A DNA stretch of 64,000 nucleotides from Candidatus Polarisedimenticolaceae bacterium (GCA_021647945.1 JAKITT010000001.1:39388-103387), one strand, 5' to 3'; positions 26,651-35,954 are shown, counted from the stretch's first letter. Made by a program: numbers and translations. Notes: generated by a model from the sequence alone, not told the origin.

Positions 26651-28999
26651 CTACCCAATCGACTTTTTATAGATGGCGAGATGTTTAACGTTATCGACAC
26701 GAACATCCCCATAAGTGTCACCCTCTTTAGCCGGTGCGATACTCACGACAGTATCGTTCCAAGCTTGAATGCCACTCACTGGATCAACCGCTAATGGGAT
26801 GATGTCATTCGGGTTGGTGCCCAGATCACGCCACCATAGATTGGCTTCAAGATCTGCATCTCGCTGCTCCTCTTTGGCAAAAGTTGCAATAGCGGTTGGG
26901 TCAGCTAATGCCACCCGGCCGTATGAGCTGCGACCCACTGATGTAGAGATACCGACCACCTGCGGATGAATGCCATGTGTTACCCAGGCTTTCGTCACCA
27001 AATGACCCACCTCACTGGTAACTCGTACCAACGCACCATCTGCAATGCCCAGTCTCTTTGCCACCTCTTTGTTAATCCAGAGTGGATTGGAGTGCCACAT
27101 TTCAGAGAGCAGTTTCAGATTGGTCGTTTTAGACCCGCTGTGATAGCTCACTTTATAGGTGCTCAGGACAAACTCACTATCCTTGATTGCTGCGAGGCGT
27201 GTATTGGGCTGCCAAGCGAGTGTAGGCACCTCAATTTTACCAGACGCGGTGGCAAAACCAGCGGCCTGGTAAGTACCGTAAGGTGCTTTGACCACTGCGC
27301 CATCTTTTACAATCTTGCGACTATTGAGGTCGATGGTGCCATAGAGCGGCCAGAGACCTTTCTTTTTAAGCTTCTTGTAGCCATCCTTCAACTCAGGCGT
27401 TGCAGCAACACTCTGTTTGACCCAATCCTCTGCATCGGCGAAGGCCCAATACTGTGTCATGCCCCGTGAACCATCGGCATCAACCGCTTCGATGATCGCC
27501 TTCAGGGTCTCACGAACATCTTTTGCAGCCCCACGAACAGCCACTTTCGGCATACTCATGCTGGCCCATGGCAGCAACGCCGTTGGGCTACTGGCTACAT
27601 CATGACGCTCAATGCCCACCACATCTGGCAGGATGATATCTGCATACTCTGAGGTCTCACTCATGAAGGGTGTGAAATCAACGATCAGCGGAATCAGCTT
27701 TTTATCCTTCAACACCTCACGCCAAAAACTGGTGGCAGGTGATGAGTAGGCTGGATTGCTCATATGGTTGAACAGTACAGAGACCTTTTTCACGCCGGTC
27801 TTCACATCAAAAGGGAAGGTGACATTGAGTGTCACAGAATCCGTCGCCTTTTCAGGCACAGGCTGTGGCATGGCAATATCAAACGCTCTTGGCAGGCAGA
27901 GACCGCCTTCGCTATCAATGTTACCAGTGATGACAGAAAGCAATGTACAAGCACTCTCAGCGTCAATACCACCGGCATGCGAACTCACGCCGTTTTGACT
28001 GAAAACAACCGCAGGTTTCCACCGGGCAAACTCAATGGCAATCCGTCTGATATCCGCCGCATCCACACCACTCGCCTTAGCAGCCATCGCTGGCGTATAG
28101 GCTTTTAGCTGTTCAGCAAGATCGGCGCTGGTGGTATTGGTCCAGGCATCAATAAAAGCCGTATCTGCCATACCCTCTTGCATAATCACATTGGCCATCG
28201 CCAGGGCAATCAGGCCATCACTACCTGGAAAGACCGGGATCCACTCATCACTTCTACCTGCTGTATGCGATAGACGCACATCAAAAGTGACAATCTTCAA
28301 GCGATTATTGACCATGCCGTCGGTAAGGCGCGATGCCAGCGGCATACCTGTCTCCATAATATTGGAGCCAAAGTTGAGCACATAACGTGTATGTTCCAAA
28401 TCTGGATAGGCAAAGTCAGCACCCAGCATATTTTTCAGTGCCGTCTGTTTGGCGTTATTGCCAATCGATGGTGTACGGCTGCGGATCAAAGAGGAAGACC
28501 CCAGTGTATCCATAAAACGTGCACCAGCACCCTCTCTAAAGGCCCCTTCATTGAAAACGATGCTATTTACATCGCTATTCAACGCACCGCTTACACTTTC
28601 AGCAACGGTGGCAATCGCCTCTTCCCAACTGATCTCAGCCCACTTACCTTCACCGCGAGCACCGATCCGCTTCAGTGGTGAGAGGATACGGTCTGGATCA
28701 CTTGCACTAAAGAGTGATGCCTGGCCTTTGCCACAAAATTTACCCCGTGTTGCGATGTGGTCTGGGTTACCTTCTGCCTTCATCACCTCGCCCTTCTCTG
28801 CATAGCTAAAGCCACCGCAGACATAGGGACAGAGGGTACAGAGATAGGGTGCTTTTTCACGTTCGTGAAACGTCCTGAGCTGGTGAAAATCAGCCCCACC
28901 CAGTTTAAGCTCCATCGCTTGCACGACTGAGGGACAAGCTGCAACAGCACCGGCTGTCGCACCCACCTTCAGGAAGTCTCGTCTATTATAATCTGACAC
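26651..28999 (-). CDS. Molybdopterin oxidoreductase, Psr/Phs/Ttr-like catalytic subunit
   Basis: I set the start at a GTG at 28999 with GGGGAG eight bases upstream; this puts the Tat motif NRRDFLK at residues 5-11 and leaves 17 bp after the NrfD stop. The 782-residue protein binds one 4Fe-4S cluster through C54-x2-C57-x3-C61-x27-C89 and, by family, bis-MGD molybdenum or tungsten. Length and subunit order (ferredoxin, NrfD, catalytic) resemble polysulfide, thiosulfate, tetrathionate and selenate reductases. Where those enzymes usually have a Mo-ligating cysteine, the segment here reads SRTPSIGNNAK with no Cys. The substrate is therefore unclear. It acts in the periplasm after Tat export. Confidence 0.9.
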   Translation of the reverse strand: MSDYNRRDFLKVGATAGAVAACPSVVQAMELKLGGADFHQLRTFHEREKAPYLCTLCPYVCGGFSYAEKGEVMKAEGNPDHIATRGKFCGKGQASLFSASDPDRILSPLKRIGARGEGKWAEISWEEAIATVAESVSGALNSDVNSIVFNEGAFREGAGARFMDTLGSSSLIRSRTPSIGNNAKQTALKNMLGADFAYPDLEHTRYVLNFGSNIMETGMPLASRLTDGMVNNRLKIVTFDVRLSHTAGRSDEWIPVFPGSDGLIALAMANVIMQEGMADTAFIDAWTNTTSADLAEQLKAYTPAMAAKASGVDAADIRRIAIEFARWKPAVVFSQNGVSSHAGGIDAESACTLLSVITGNIDSEGGLCLPRAFDIAMPQPVPEKATDSVTLNVTFPFDVKTGVKKVSVLFNHMSNPAYSSPATSFWREVLKDKKLIPLIVDFTPFMSETSEYADIILPDVVGIERHDVASSPTALLPWASMSMPKVAVRGAAKDVRETLKAIIEAVDADGSRGMTQYWAFADAEDWVKQSVAATPELKDGYKKLKKKGLWPLYGTIDLNSRKIVKDGAVVKAPYGTYQAAGFATASGKIEVPTLAWQPNTRLAAIKDSEFVLSTYKVSYHSGSKTTNLKLLSEMWHSNPLWINKEVAKRLGIADGALVRVTSEVGHLVTKAWVTHGIHPQVVGISTSVGRSSYGRVALADPTAIATFAKEEQRDADLEANLWWRDLGTNPNDIIPLAVDPVSGIQAWNDTVVSIAPAKEGDTYGDVRVDNVKHLAIYKKSIG

Positions 29000-29016
29000 T
29001 ATTCGTACTCCCCTAA

Positions 29017-29925
29017 TCAATAGAATGTTTGTATGAACTGACCGCCCATCACCCACCAGATCCGCATACCGTAGACGCCGAAGGCGACCATAGCTGAGGC
29101 AGCGAGAATCACAACTTTGTTGTGTTTGATGGGAGAGACCAGAAGCAGCAGTGGAATGAAGAGACCAATGACCGCTTCGAGCCAGATATAGGGGAAGCTG
29201 AACAGATTCATCAGAACCACATCATGCCCCATATATTCGCCTTCATTGCCATAGAGAGTCTGCATAAACTCAAGCCAGAGCAGGAAGATATCGAAAACGA
29301 TGCCGTACATCATGTACTGCGCCATCTCTGACATCAGCGTCCAGCTGATACGCTTCTCTGCTGCCCGGAAGAAGTTCTGTACCCAGAGCACCAGTAGCAG
29401 ACCACCGATACCAGATATGAACGCACCGGTCAGGAAGAGCAGCGGCGCCAGTGCCGTATGGTTGATAAAACGTCCAGGGTTCAGCTCCATCACCACACCG
29501 GTATACCAGTGAGTAGAAAGCGCCAGCACGATCGCAAGAATACCCGTAATACGTGCCCAAGTGACGTTGCCTTTGATGACAAATACGGAGTAGACCATCA
29601 TCGATACCGGGTAACTGAGGATCAATATCGAACCCCAAGCCATCGGTGCCGTACTGTGCCAATAACCCGGCAACATTAGATAGAAAAAGCGCCAAGGCTG
29701 TCCCAGATCCCAGATCAACAACACTGGTACGATCATCAACAGAAAGATTGCCATAACCGAGGCGGTTAATGCCAACGGCTTATAACGTTTAATACCAAAT
29801 ACCCAACCAAAGCTGGAGATGACAAAAGATCCTGCACTGGCACCCACTAGCCAGAAGTAGATCGTGATTGGCGTTCCCCATGGCGCATGGTGGAAAGCAT
29901 TGGAAATGATTACACTCTCATCCAT
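29017..29925 (-). CDS. NrfD/PsrC-family membrane subunit
   Basis: The 302-residue protein has about eight or nine transmembrane helices. It belongs to the NrfD/PsrC family that anchors a ferredoxin-Mo enzyme pair and exchanges electrons with quinones. Visible family features are the N-terminal PWGTPITIYFW segment, WDLGQPWRFFYL and STHWYTGVVMELNPGR. It lies 12 bp after the ferredoxin gene and 17 bp before the catalytic gene; GGGGGA precedes its ATG. The order ferredoxin-NrfD-catalytic matches ttrBCA-type operons. It could reduce or oxidise quinone depending on the substrate. Confidence 0.92.
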   Translation of the reverse strand: MDESVIISNAFHHAPWGTPITIYFWLVGASAGSFVISSFGWVFGIKRYKPLALTASVMAIFLLMIVPVLLIWDLGQPWRFFYLMLPGYWHSTAPMAWGSILILSYPVSMMVYSVFVIKGNVTWARITGILAIVLALSTHWYTGVVMELNPGRFINHTALAPLLFLTGAFISGIGGLLLVLWVQNFFRAAEKRISWTLMSEMAQYMMYGIVFDIFLLWLEFMQTLYGNEGEYMGHDVVLMNLFSFPYIWLEAVIGLFIPLLLLVSPIKHNKVVILAASAMVAFGVYGMRIWWVMGGQFIQTFY

Positions 29926-29937
29926 TTTAAATTCCCC

Positions 29938-30813
29938 CTAGCCGAAGATCAGTTTTTTGATGATTTTGCCTACACCGCTCGCTTTATGCGGAATCTCGGC
30001 AACGAAATCAACCATGTTTTTCTTCACCCAATACATCGTTGATTCACCCTCTACGATGTCGCCAAACGCATCACCAGGATGCTGACGTTTAAAGGTATTA
30101 AACTCTTCCTTCAACTGAGTCGTCCTATTGCTGTAGCTCTTATTCTCACTCATGATTTCAAAGTCACCGCCAATATAGAAAACCGCAGGCTCAGTCCCTA
30201 AGGATGGTTTTAGAACGGTCACCTTCTCTTTCGCAAGCAGCTTAGCAATCTCACTCTCTGGGTCATTCATATCGCCAAAGATTCTTGCGCCACCCACACA
30301 GGTCTGAACACAAGAGGGCAATAACCCCTTCTTCACCCGATGGATACAGAAGGTGCATTTATCAACCACCAAGGTTGGAAGATTGCCATCAGTACGCTTC
30401 TCTGGAACGAGATGCCGAGCATTGTATGGACAGGCCACAATACAGGTACGACAGCCGATACAACGGTTATAACGTTGCAATACAAAACCATCTTCATGCT
30501 TATAGGTTGCCTGAGTTGGGCAGTTGCGTACGCAGATGGGGTAATCACAGTGATTACAGAGACGCGGCATAAAGACCCGCGTAGTGTTTGGATATGCCCC
30601 TTTATCAGCCGTCTTAACCCAAGTGCGCCATACACCTAAGGGTGTACCAAACTCTGCTTTACAGGCCACCACACAGGACATGCAGCCAATGCATTTCCTG
30701 AGATCAATTGCCATTGCATAGCGTTTGGTACCAGGAACACCTTTTGTGCCAGGTGTCTGGATCCCGTAGTCCCGGTGATGGTGCTTACTCTCATTGTTAT
30801 GTGTTTCCGCCAT
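29938..30813 (-). CDS. Four-cluster ferredoxin subunit (NrfC/PsrB/TtrB-like)
   Basis: The ATG at 30813 (GAGG three bases upstream) gives 291 residues. Four cysteine groups that bind 4Fe-4S clusters are present: CIGCMSC, CNHCDYPIC, CIGCRTC and CTFCIHRV...CVQTC, sixteen ligands in all. It transfers electrons between the catalytic and NrfD subunits. The LGVWRTWV segment is typical of TtrB/PsrB. There is no Tat motif, so it probably travels with the catalytic subunit. A C-terminal extension of about 90 residues without cysteines goes beyond most family members. It is the first gene of the operon. Confidence 0.92.
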   Translation of the reverse strand: MAETHNNESKHHHRDYGIQTPGTKGVPGTKRYAMAIDLRKCIGCMSCVVACKAEFGTPLGVWRTWVKTADKGAYPNTTRVFMPRLCNHCDYPICVRNCPTQATYKHEDGFVLQRYNRCIGCRTCIVACPYNARHLVPEKRTDGNLPTLVVDKCTFCIHRVKKGLLPSCVQTCVGGARIFGDMNDPESEIAKLLAKEKVTVLKPSLGTEPAVFYIGGDFEIMSENKSYSNRTTQLKEEFNTFKRQHPGDAFGDIVEGESTMYWVKKNMVDFVAEIPHKASGVGKIIKKLIFG

Positions 30814-31480
30814 AAACCTCACCCGATTCATGCACTCGCTCAATAGCATGTAGATTGTAGATACGTTGCTACTGAAACAAATTAATTATGCATTCAGATC
30901 TATTTTTCAAACTGACTAACGATTAGCCAGCCAATCATAAATAAATTCAAATAACCCAAAAAACAATTAAATCTCCGCCGCCGGAATAACCAATTGAAAT
31001 AGTTGGCTATTAACGACAACGAATATTTAATTTCGATGAAAAGTTTATGGGTTTGCCAACAAAGTGGTCAAGACAATAACTCAAGAATGAAGGGGTATTT
31101 ACATACCAATGACACCCCTAAAGAGGTAAGTAGTTTGCACGGAACAATACACGCATACCCGATGTCGTTAGCGCAGAACATCTAGCTATATAAGCATAAC
31201 AAGCAATTACCCGCGCTCACGGAGGTGCTTTTCGCCTCATCCCCATAAATATGCTTCATAAAATAATTCAACGTACATGGATTCCCTAGAAGGCTAAATT
31301 GACAACAGGGTAATCCCATATCAAGCAGTAAATAGATCAGGGTTTACACTCATCAGCAATCGGCCATTCACCCCCCGATCATGCCGCTTTCGTGCAGCTA
31401 TAAAGAGAGATCCACTAAATCATAGAAAACATACAAAAAGTTAGCTATCGAACGTCTACCAAAGCTGCTGCACAGCAAAT
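30814..31480. other. Regulatory gap upstream of the Mo-oxidoreductase operon
   Basis: This 667-bp AT-rich stretch lies between the minus-strand operon and the plus-strand sigma factor gene and should hold both promoters. I see no convincing FNR, NarL or sigma-54 site. A short 60-codon frame at 31003-31185 has no ribosome site or recognisable content. An imperfect inverted repeat, aaggggt...acccct, lies near 31089-31120. Confidence 0.5.
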
Positions 31481-31499
31481 TATTTTAATAAAACAGAGG

Positions 31500-31710
31500 A
31501 AATGACAGGTAAAGATCCCCACCACAAGTGGATGGGGCATTCCATTTGTAGGTTCGCCTTGACCTCTATGGATGGAGCAAATGCAGTGGAATTGTTGGGA
31601 ACAATTCCTGTAAGGCGAACGTATGCGGCTGAAGCCGCGCCTACAGATACATAAATATTCCGCTGTACCAACAGGCGCTTTAGGCGAGCAGCGGGGAATC
31701 AGACCTATAG
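31500..31710. repeat. Mosaic REP/hairpin repeat
   Basis: It contains the hairpin ggaattgtt-ggg-aacaattcc (31588-31608), whose flanks match the split repeat hit by the IS1111 element. It also carries the REP-like palindrome gcggct-gaagccgc (31625-31638) next to gcctacag, and a right part (aggcgctttaggcgagcagcggggaat) that recurs at 35925-35950. The outer arms aggttcgcctt / aaggcgaac pair. Confidence 0.7.
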
Positions 31711-31761
31711 CGATTGAATTGGGAGTAGAATTTAACAGCAACAGTATCGATATACGTTAAT

Positions 31762-32286
31762 ATGCCCCCTCCCTATACGGCAGATATGATGTCTCAGTTA
31801 GCGCAAAAACAGATAAAATTTGAGCAATTGGTTAATCAGTGGTCTACAGATCTCTACCGCTTTGCCTACTGGCTAAGCAAAGAGAAGGGGATGGCGGAAG
31901 ATCTCGTGCAAGAGACCTTTCTACGTGCCTGGAAGTCTATCGAGCAGCTTCAAGACCCGGCTAAAGCAAAGAGCTGGTTATTTACCATTCTACGTCGTGA
32001 GCATGCACGAAAGTTTGAACGCAAAGTGATTCCAATAAACCCTGATCATGCGCCAGAAACAGTTGCTGGAAAATCGAGTGACGACACCAGCACAGAGGCC
32101 TTCGTTCTGCGCCAGGCATTGGAAGAGTTAGCAGAAGAGTACCGTGAACCCCTGCTGCTCCAGGTGATTGGAGGTTACAGTATGGATGAGATCGCCGACC
32201 AACTCGGCCTCTCAAAAGGTGCCGTCATGACCCGACTATTCCGCGCTAGAAACAAACTCCGCAGCCATTTAGAGGAGTCATCATAA
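31762..32286 (+). CDS. ECF-type RNA polymerase sigma factor
   Basis: The 174-residue protein has the two sigma-70 regions of ECF factors: region 2 (LYRFAYWLSKEKGMAEDLVQETFLRAWKSI, about 31-62, quoted here in part of its helix pair) and region 4 (about 115-170) with GGYSMDEIADQLGLSKGAV. A downstream anti-sigma gene overlaps it by 1 bp. ATG codons at 31786 and 31789 are alternative starts; none has a clear ribosome site. It may control an envelope or redox stress regulon. It is divergent from the Mo-oxidoreductase operon, but no link is shown. Confidence 0.9.
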   Translation: MPPPYTADMMSQLAQKQIKFEQLVNQWSTDLYRFAYWLSKEKGMAEDLVQETFLRAWKSIEQLQDPAKAKSWLFTILRREHARKFERKVIPINPDHAPETVAGKSSDDTSTEAFVLRQALEELAEEYREPLLLQVIGGYSMDEIADQLGLSKGAVMTRLFRARNKLRSHLEESS

Positions 32287-32939
32287 TGCAGTGCAATCAA
32301 CTAAGAGAGTTATTCACCAGCGATCCACACAGCCAAAATGAGGCGACACTGCAACACTTAGCAGAGTGTGATGAGTGCGCTGAATGGCTCACCGAGCTAC
32401 AAAGCTTTGAGGTGGCACTGAGTGAAGCGATGCAGATTGGGGCCCCAGAAGAGCTGGAGCAACGTATTCTGGCACAGCAAAAACCACCTGAAACAGCCAC
32501 CATCAGCCAACTTCATACCCGTCGACATAAGTGGCACCCCGCATTGGCACTGGCCGCCTCACTGCTCTTGGTGGTTGGCCTCATCACCTCACTCAATGAC
32601 CAACAACCAATAGAACTCTTTGAGCAGCAGATGCTCTCCTGGTTATCCGACCAACAGCCCGCTCACTATCTCAATCAACAGGCCTCAGATAGTGAGGTTG
32701 AAGGGATGTTTCGAGAGGTGGGTGCTGAGCTGGTTGGAGATATCGGCACCGTACTGCACTGCCGTATCACCACCGTTGAGGATCACAAAGTGGGTTACTT
32801 CATCATCGACAGTGAACAGGGCCTCGTCAGTGTGCTGCTGGTCGCCAACGGTAGCAAAAGCATCTTCGTGCAAAGTAGCGCAGGGACCGACAACAGTAAA
32901 AATGAACAGCGTATCAAGGCTGCCATTCATTGGATCTAA
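32286..32939 (+). CDS. Zinc-finger-like anti-sigma factor, membrane-bound
   Basis: The 217-residue protein starts with a ZAS-like segment, HLAECDECAEWL (about residues 27-38), the H-x3-C-x2-C pattern of anti-sigma zinc fingers. One transmembrane helix follows (about 82-98, ALALAASLLLVVGLI) and then a periplasmic domain of about 115 residues that may sense a signal. It resembles DUF3379-type proteins. It is translationally coupled to the sigma gene (TAATG) and should hold that sigma factor inactive at the membrane. The inducing signal is unknown. Confidence 0.85.
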   Translation: MQCNQLRELFTSDPHSQNEATLQHLAECDECAEWLTELQSFEVALSEAMQIGAPEELEQRILAQQKPPETATISQLHTRRHKWHPALALAASLLLVVGLITSLNDQQPIELFEQQMLSWLSDQQPAHYLNQQASDSEVEGMFREVGAELVGDIGTVLHCRITTVEDHKVGYFIIDSEQGLVSVLLVANGSKSIFVQSSAGTDNSKNEQRIKAAIHWI

Positions 32940-33532
32940 TCCAGCTCAATCCCTCTAGCGCTACAGAACTCAATCAGCGCCGATTCATGCTGTACTGGAA
33001 CTGTTAGCACCAGGCTAACCCCCTGCTTATAGGTTACTGCACCAATTTTCGCAGCACGACTCTCCGCCCAGTGCCGGATCGGCTGCTCTTGTGAAAAGTC
33101 ACCACTAAGCAACCGATCAATAACAGGCTGTTGCCGCTCTAATTTAAGCGCACTGAGTACACACTCCGCCACCCCCGAGTATGCTCGAACCATGCCGCCC
33201 GCACCCAGTTTGATGCCACCAAAATAGCGACTGACCACCACCATGACATCACCGATCAACTTATGTTGAATCACATTAAGGATCGGCCTGCCGGCCACCC
33301 CACTCGGTTCGCCATCATCACTCATTGCTGCGCTGCATGTCTGACTAGGATCACCCAACAGATAGGCCCAGCAGTGGTGGCGAGCATCGGGGTAATCGGC
33401 TTTAGCCTGCGCAAGAAACGCCATCGCCTCCTGTCGATTGGTGGCGTAGGTAGCCCGCGCAATGAAGCGACTCTTTTTGACCTCAGTCTCACGCTCAATG
33501 GTCTCAGTGGGAATAGCGTAGTGTTGTGACAT
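32936..33532 (-). CDS. yigZ: YigZ/IMPACT family protein
   Basis: The 198-residue protein has the N-terminal UPF0029/IMPACT domain with KKSRFIA, HHCWAY, SDDGEPSG-AG-P and VVSRYFGGIKLG, and a C-terminal DUF1949 domain. These are hallmarks of YigZ. Proteins of this family are linked to translation regulation; the biochemical role in bacteria is not settled. Its stop overlaps the anti-sigma gene's end by 4 bp on the opposite strand, so the two are convergent. Confidence 0.93.
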   Translation of the reverse strand: MSQHYAIPTETIERETEVKKSRFIARATYATNRQEAMAFLAQAKADYPDARHHCWAYLLGDPSQTCSAAMSDDGEPSGVAGRPILNVIQHKLIGDVMVVVSRYFGGIKLGAGGMVRAYSGVAECVLSALKLERQQPVIDRLLSGDFSQEQPIRHWAESRAAKIGAVTYKQGVSLVLTVPVQHESALIEFCSARGIELD

Positions 33533-33616
33533 TAGGCCACCTCTATTAATTCATGGATGAGCAGCTTGAACCCATAATCCCCAATCTGTCTCACCCCAAA
33601 TTAATAGAGGTGCCCA

Positions 33617-34144
33617 TTAGATGGCGAACTTATCGCGGTTGGCATAAAAAACGGGGCTACTCCCCAGTAGCGCAGTGGCGACACTCAAATCCAAAATAGC
33701 AACGGCAATCAGCATCGAATAGTCACCATGTGCCATGCGTGACAGGGTGGCACCTGATGAAATCATTATGGCAAGAAACAGAAAAAAACCGGGGCGATAG
33801 AAGTGCCACATTTTTGGACGCTCCAACCGATCAATTCGTCGGAGGTTTTTTCTACACACATGTCGGAAAATAAACTTCACCTTTATAAGACCAACAGAGA
33901 GTCCGATGACAATCGCCAACCAGTGCCATATCCCCGTCGCATTGAGTGCTTGTGCCTCACTCAACAGCGACACAGCCTTAAGCACCAGGATAATACCCCC
34001 GGTCATCCAAAGTAGTGCCGCCAATATTTTCAACTGTCGGTGTGTAGCGCTAAACATTGAGTGACTCATCTGAAGTAGATTTTTTATTGCAGTATCATCT
34101 ATACATTTTATATCACGGGAACATATTTGACGCTCTATTGCCAT
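33617..34144 (-). CDS. Small integral membrane protein
   Basis: The 175-residue protein is not recognised. About four hydrophobic helices are visible (ILAALLWMTGGIILVL, WHWLAIVIGLSVGLI, FFLFLAIMISSGATL, LIAVAILDLSVATALL), with basic loops between. ATG codons at about 34069 and 34057 are alternative starts. It stands alone, divergent from msrP. It is probably an inner-membrane protein of unknown role. Confidence 0.7.
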   Translation of the reverse strand: MAIERQICSRDIKCIDDTAIKNLLQMSHSMFSATHRQLKILAALLWMTGGIILVLKAVSLLSEAQALNATGIWHWLAIVIGLSVGLIKVKFIFRHVCRKNLRRIDRLERPKMWHFYRPGFFLFLAIMISSGATLSRMAHGDYSMLIAVAILDLSVATALLGSSPVFYANRDKFAI

Positions 34145-34159
34145 ACTATGAGCCTATGA

Positions 34160-34200
34160 TTACTAAGAAAGTCATTGATATTGCGACCTTCGTTAGTAAG
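34160..34200. repeat. 41-bp palindromic repeat, copy 1
   Basis: ttactaagaaagtc-attgatatt-gcgaccttcgttagtaa is an imperfect hairpin. A near copy with a perfect 16-bp stem lies at 47241-47281. The following aagtctggttgaatttaggct recurs at about 54335-54355. Confidence 0.6.
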
Positions 34201-34248
34201 TCTGGTTGAATTTAGGCTCCCTTATTTCCATGCTAAGCGAACTGACTC

Positions 34249-35205
34249 ATGCTGATAAAAAAACCTCACGACATAAAACCCTCTGAGATCACCGATGAGA
34301 GTCACTATCTCAATCGACGCGCCCTTCTACAGAGCGCAGGATTGATGGCAGGCGGCCTACTGCTTCCCTCTCTCTTCAACCCGCAGACAGCTGAAGCCTC
34401 TGTGGCGCTCGACAGCTACCCCAATCTAAAAGCCAGCGCCTTTAGCACCGATGAGAAGATCACCACCTACGACAACGCCACAAGCTACTGCAATTTCTAC
34501 GAGTTTGGCACCGGCAAGAGTGACCCGAGCCAATACGCCTCAAAAGTCAAACCAAAGGGGTGGGAGGTGACCGTGGCTGGGGCGTGTGACAAACCGGGGC
34601 AATATACACTGGAGGATATTCTCAAACCACACGCACTGGAGGAGAGGATCTACCGCCTACGTTGTGTTGAGGCGTGGTCAATGGTGGTGCCGTGGGTCGG
34701 CTTTCCACTGGTTGATCTACTGAAGCGATTTCAGCCCCACTCACGGGCAAAGTATGTCCGTTTTGAGACCCTGTATGACCCCAACCTAATGCCGGGACAG
34801 AAACGCAACGTACTCGACTGGCCCTATGTAGAGGGGCTGCGTATCGACGAAGCAACCCATCCACTCGCCCTGGTCGTCATCGGTATGTATGGCAAGCAGC
34901 TGCCGATGCAGAATGGCGCACCGCTACGTTTGGTGCTGCCCTGGAAATACGGTTTCAAAAGCATTAAATCGATCGTCAAAATAGAGTTTGTTGAAAAACC
35001 ACCCAGGACATCCTGGAACCTGAGCGCACCGCGAGAATACGGTTTCTATGCCAACGTCAATCCAGCTGTCAGCCACCCACGCTGGAGCCAAAGCAGAGAG
35101 CGCCGTTTAGGGTCATGGGGCAAGCAGAAGACGCTGCCCTTTAATGGTTACGCTGAGCAAGTGGCTCACCTATATAAAGGTATGGATCTGAAAAAACAGT
35201 TTTGA
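34249..35205 (+). CDS. msrP: MsrP, periplasmic methionine sulfoxide reductase catalytic subunit
   Basis: This molybdenum enzyme repairs oxidised methionines in envelope proteins, taking electrons from MsrQ. The 318-residue protein has a Tat-type signal ([16 protein letters not shown]) and the sulfite oxidase-like molybdopterin fold. C139 in [14 protein letters not shown] is the expected molybdenum ligand. The C-terminal [10 protein letters not shown] is typical of YedY/MsrP. The stop overlaps the msrQ start by one base (TGATG), so the two form the standard msrPQ operon. Confidence 0.96.
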   Translation: MLIKKPHDIKPSEITDESHYLNRRALLQSAGLMAGGLLLPSLFNPQTAEASVALDSYPNLKASAFSTDEKITTYDNATSYCNFYEFGTGKSDPSQYASKVKPKGWEVTVAGACDKPGQYTLEDILKPHALEERIYRLRCVEAWSMVVPWVGFPLVDLLKRFQPHSRAKYVRFETLYDPNLMPGQKRNVLDWPYVEGLRIDEATHPLALVVIGMYGKQLPMQNGAPLRLVLPWKYGFKSIKSIVKIEFVEKPPRTSWNLSAPREYGFYANVNPAVSHPRWSQSRERRLGSWGKQKTLPFNGYAEQVAHLYKGMDLKKQF

Positions 35206-35813
35206 TGCCGGCATTTTTGATCAAATCTGTCGTTTTCCTACTCTGTTTGAGCCCTGCCGTATGGCTGGCTTGGCAAGCATTCAATGATCAACTTGGTGCC
35301 AACCCCGTTGAAGTGCTGACTCACCAAAGCGGCCTCTGGACACTTCGTTTCCTGCTGCTAACGCTGGCCATCACGCCACTTCGCACACTCTCTGGTTGGC
35401 GCTATCCCGGACGACTGCGCCGCATGTTTGGGCTCTACACCTTCTTCTATGCGCTGCTCCATTTTCTGATCTACTTGGCACTAGATCGCGCACTTTTCTT
35501 TGATGATATCTGGCAAGATATCGCCGAACGTCCCTATATCATGATCGGCTTCACCACCTTTTTGATGCTGCTGCCACTGGCAATCACATCAAACAACCGC
35601 TCGATGAAGCGGTTGGGAAAGCGTTGGAAACAGCTGCACAGACTGGTCTATCTATGTGGTTTAGGCGGAGTATTGCACTATCTGTGGCTGGTGAAAGCGG
35701 ATCTTCTTAACCCCGCCATCTATCTCACTATTTTCTTACTGTTGATGCTGTTGCGCATCAAACCCATTACTACGTGGCTGACCTTCCGACGCCCCTCGCT
35801 ATTCAGCCACTAA
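35205..35813 (+). CDS. msrQ: MsrQ, heme-binding membrane subunit
   Basis: MsrQ is a b-type heme membrane protein that feeds MsrP with electrons from quinones or flavin reductase. The 202-residue protein starts at the ATG at 35205 overlapping the msrP stop; a TTG 3 bp upstream is the only longer choice. Six hydrophobic helices are present, with conserved histidines in YALLHFLIY, QLHRLVYLCG and LHYLWLVK that likely ligate heme. It belongs to the ferric reductase-like transmembrane family. Confidence 0.95.
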   Translation: MPAFLIKSVVFLLCLSPAVWLAWQAFNDQLGANPVEVLTHQSGLWTLRFLLLTLAITPLRTLSGWRYPGRLRRMFGLYTFFYALLHFLIYLALDRALFFDDIWQDIAERPYIMIGFTTFLMLLPLAITSNNRSMKRLGKRWKQLHRLVYLCGLGGVLHYLWLVKADLLNPAIYLTIFLLLMLLRIKPITTWLTFRRPSLFSH

Positions 35814-35897
35814 CTGCCCCATAGGCTGAAAACAGATATGAGCACAGAGAAAAGCAGACGGGGTATTCTGTTTATAGGTTTGCCTTTAGGCGAACGT

Positions 35898-35915
35898 GTG
35901 CGGTTGAAGCCGCAC
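35898..35915. repeat. REP-like palindrome
   Basis: gtgcgg-ttgaag-ccgcac pairs perfectly at its ends and follows ggcgaac, as in 31615-31640. It is part of a degraded mosaic copy covering about 35835-35950, which also shows aaacagatatgagcacagag, related to the 12643/18692 repeat. Confidence 0.55.
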
Positions 35916-35954
35916 CAACAGTAGACGCTTTAGGCGAGCAGCAGGGGAATTAGA

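Noticed and set aside
29270..29695. 141-codon frame within the NrfD gene
   Set aside because: The other frame has the transmembrane helices and family motifs; this one has none.
31003..31185. 60-codon plus-strand frame in the gap before the sigma factor
   Set aside because: No ribosome site, domain or codon preference supports it.
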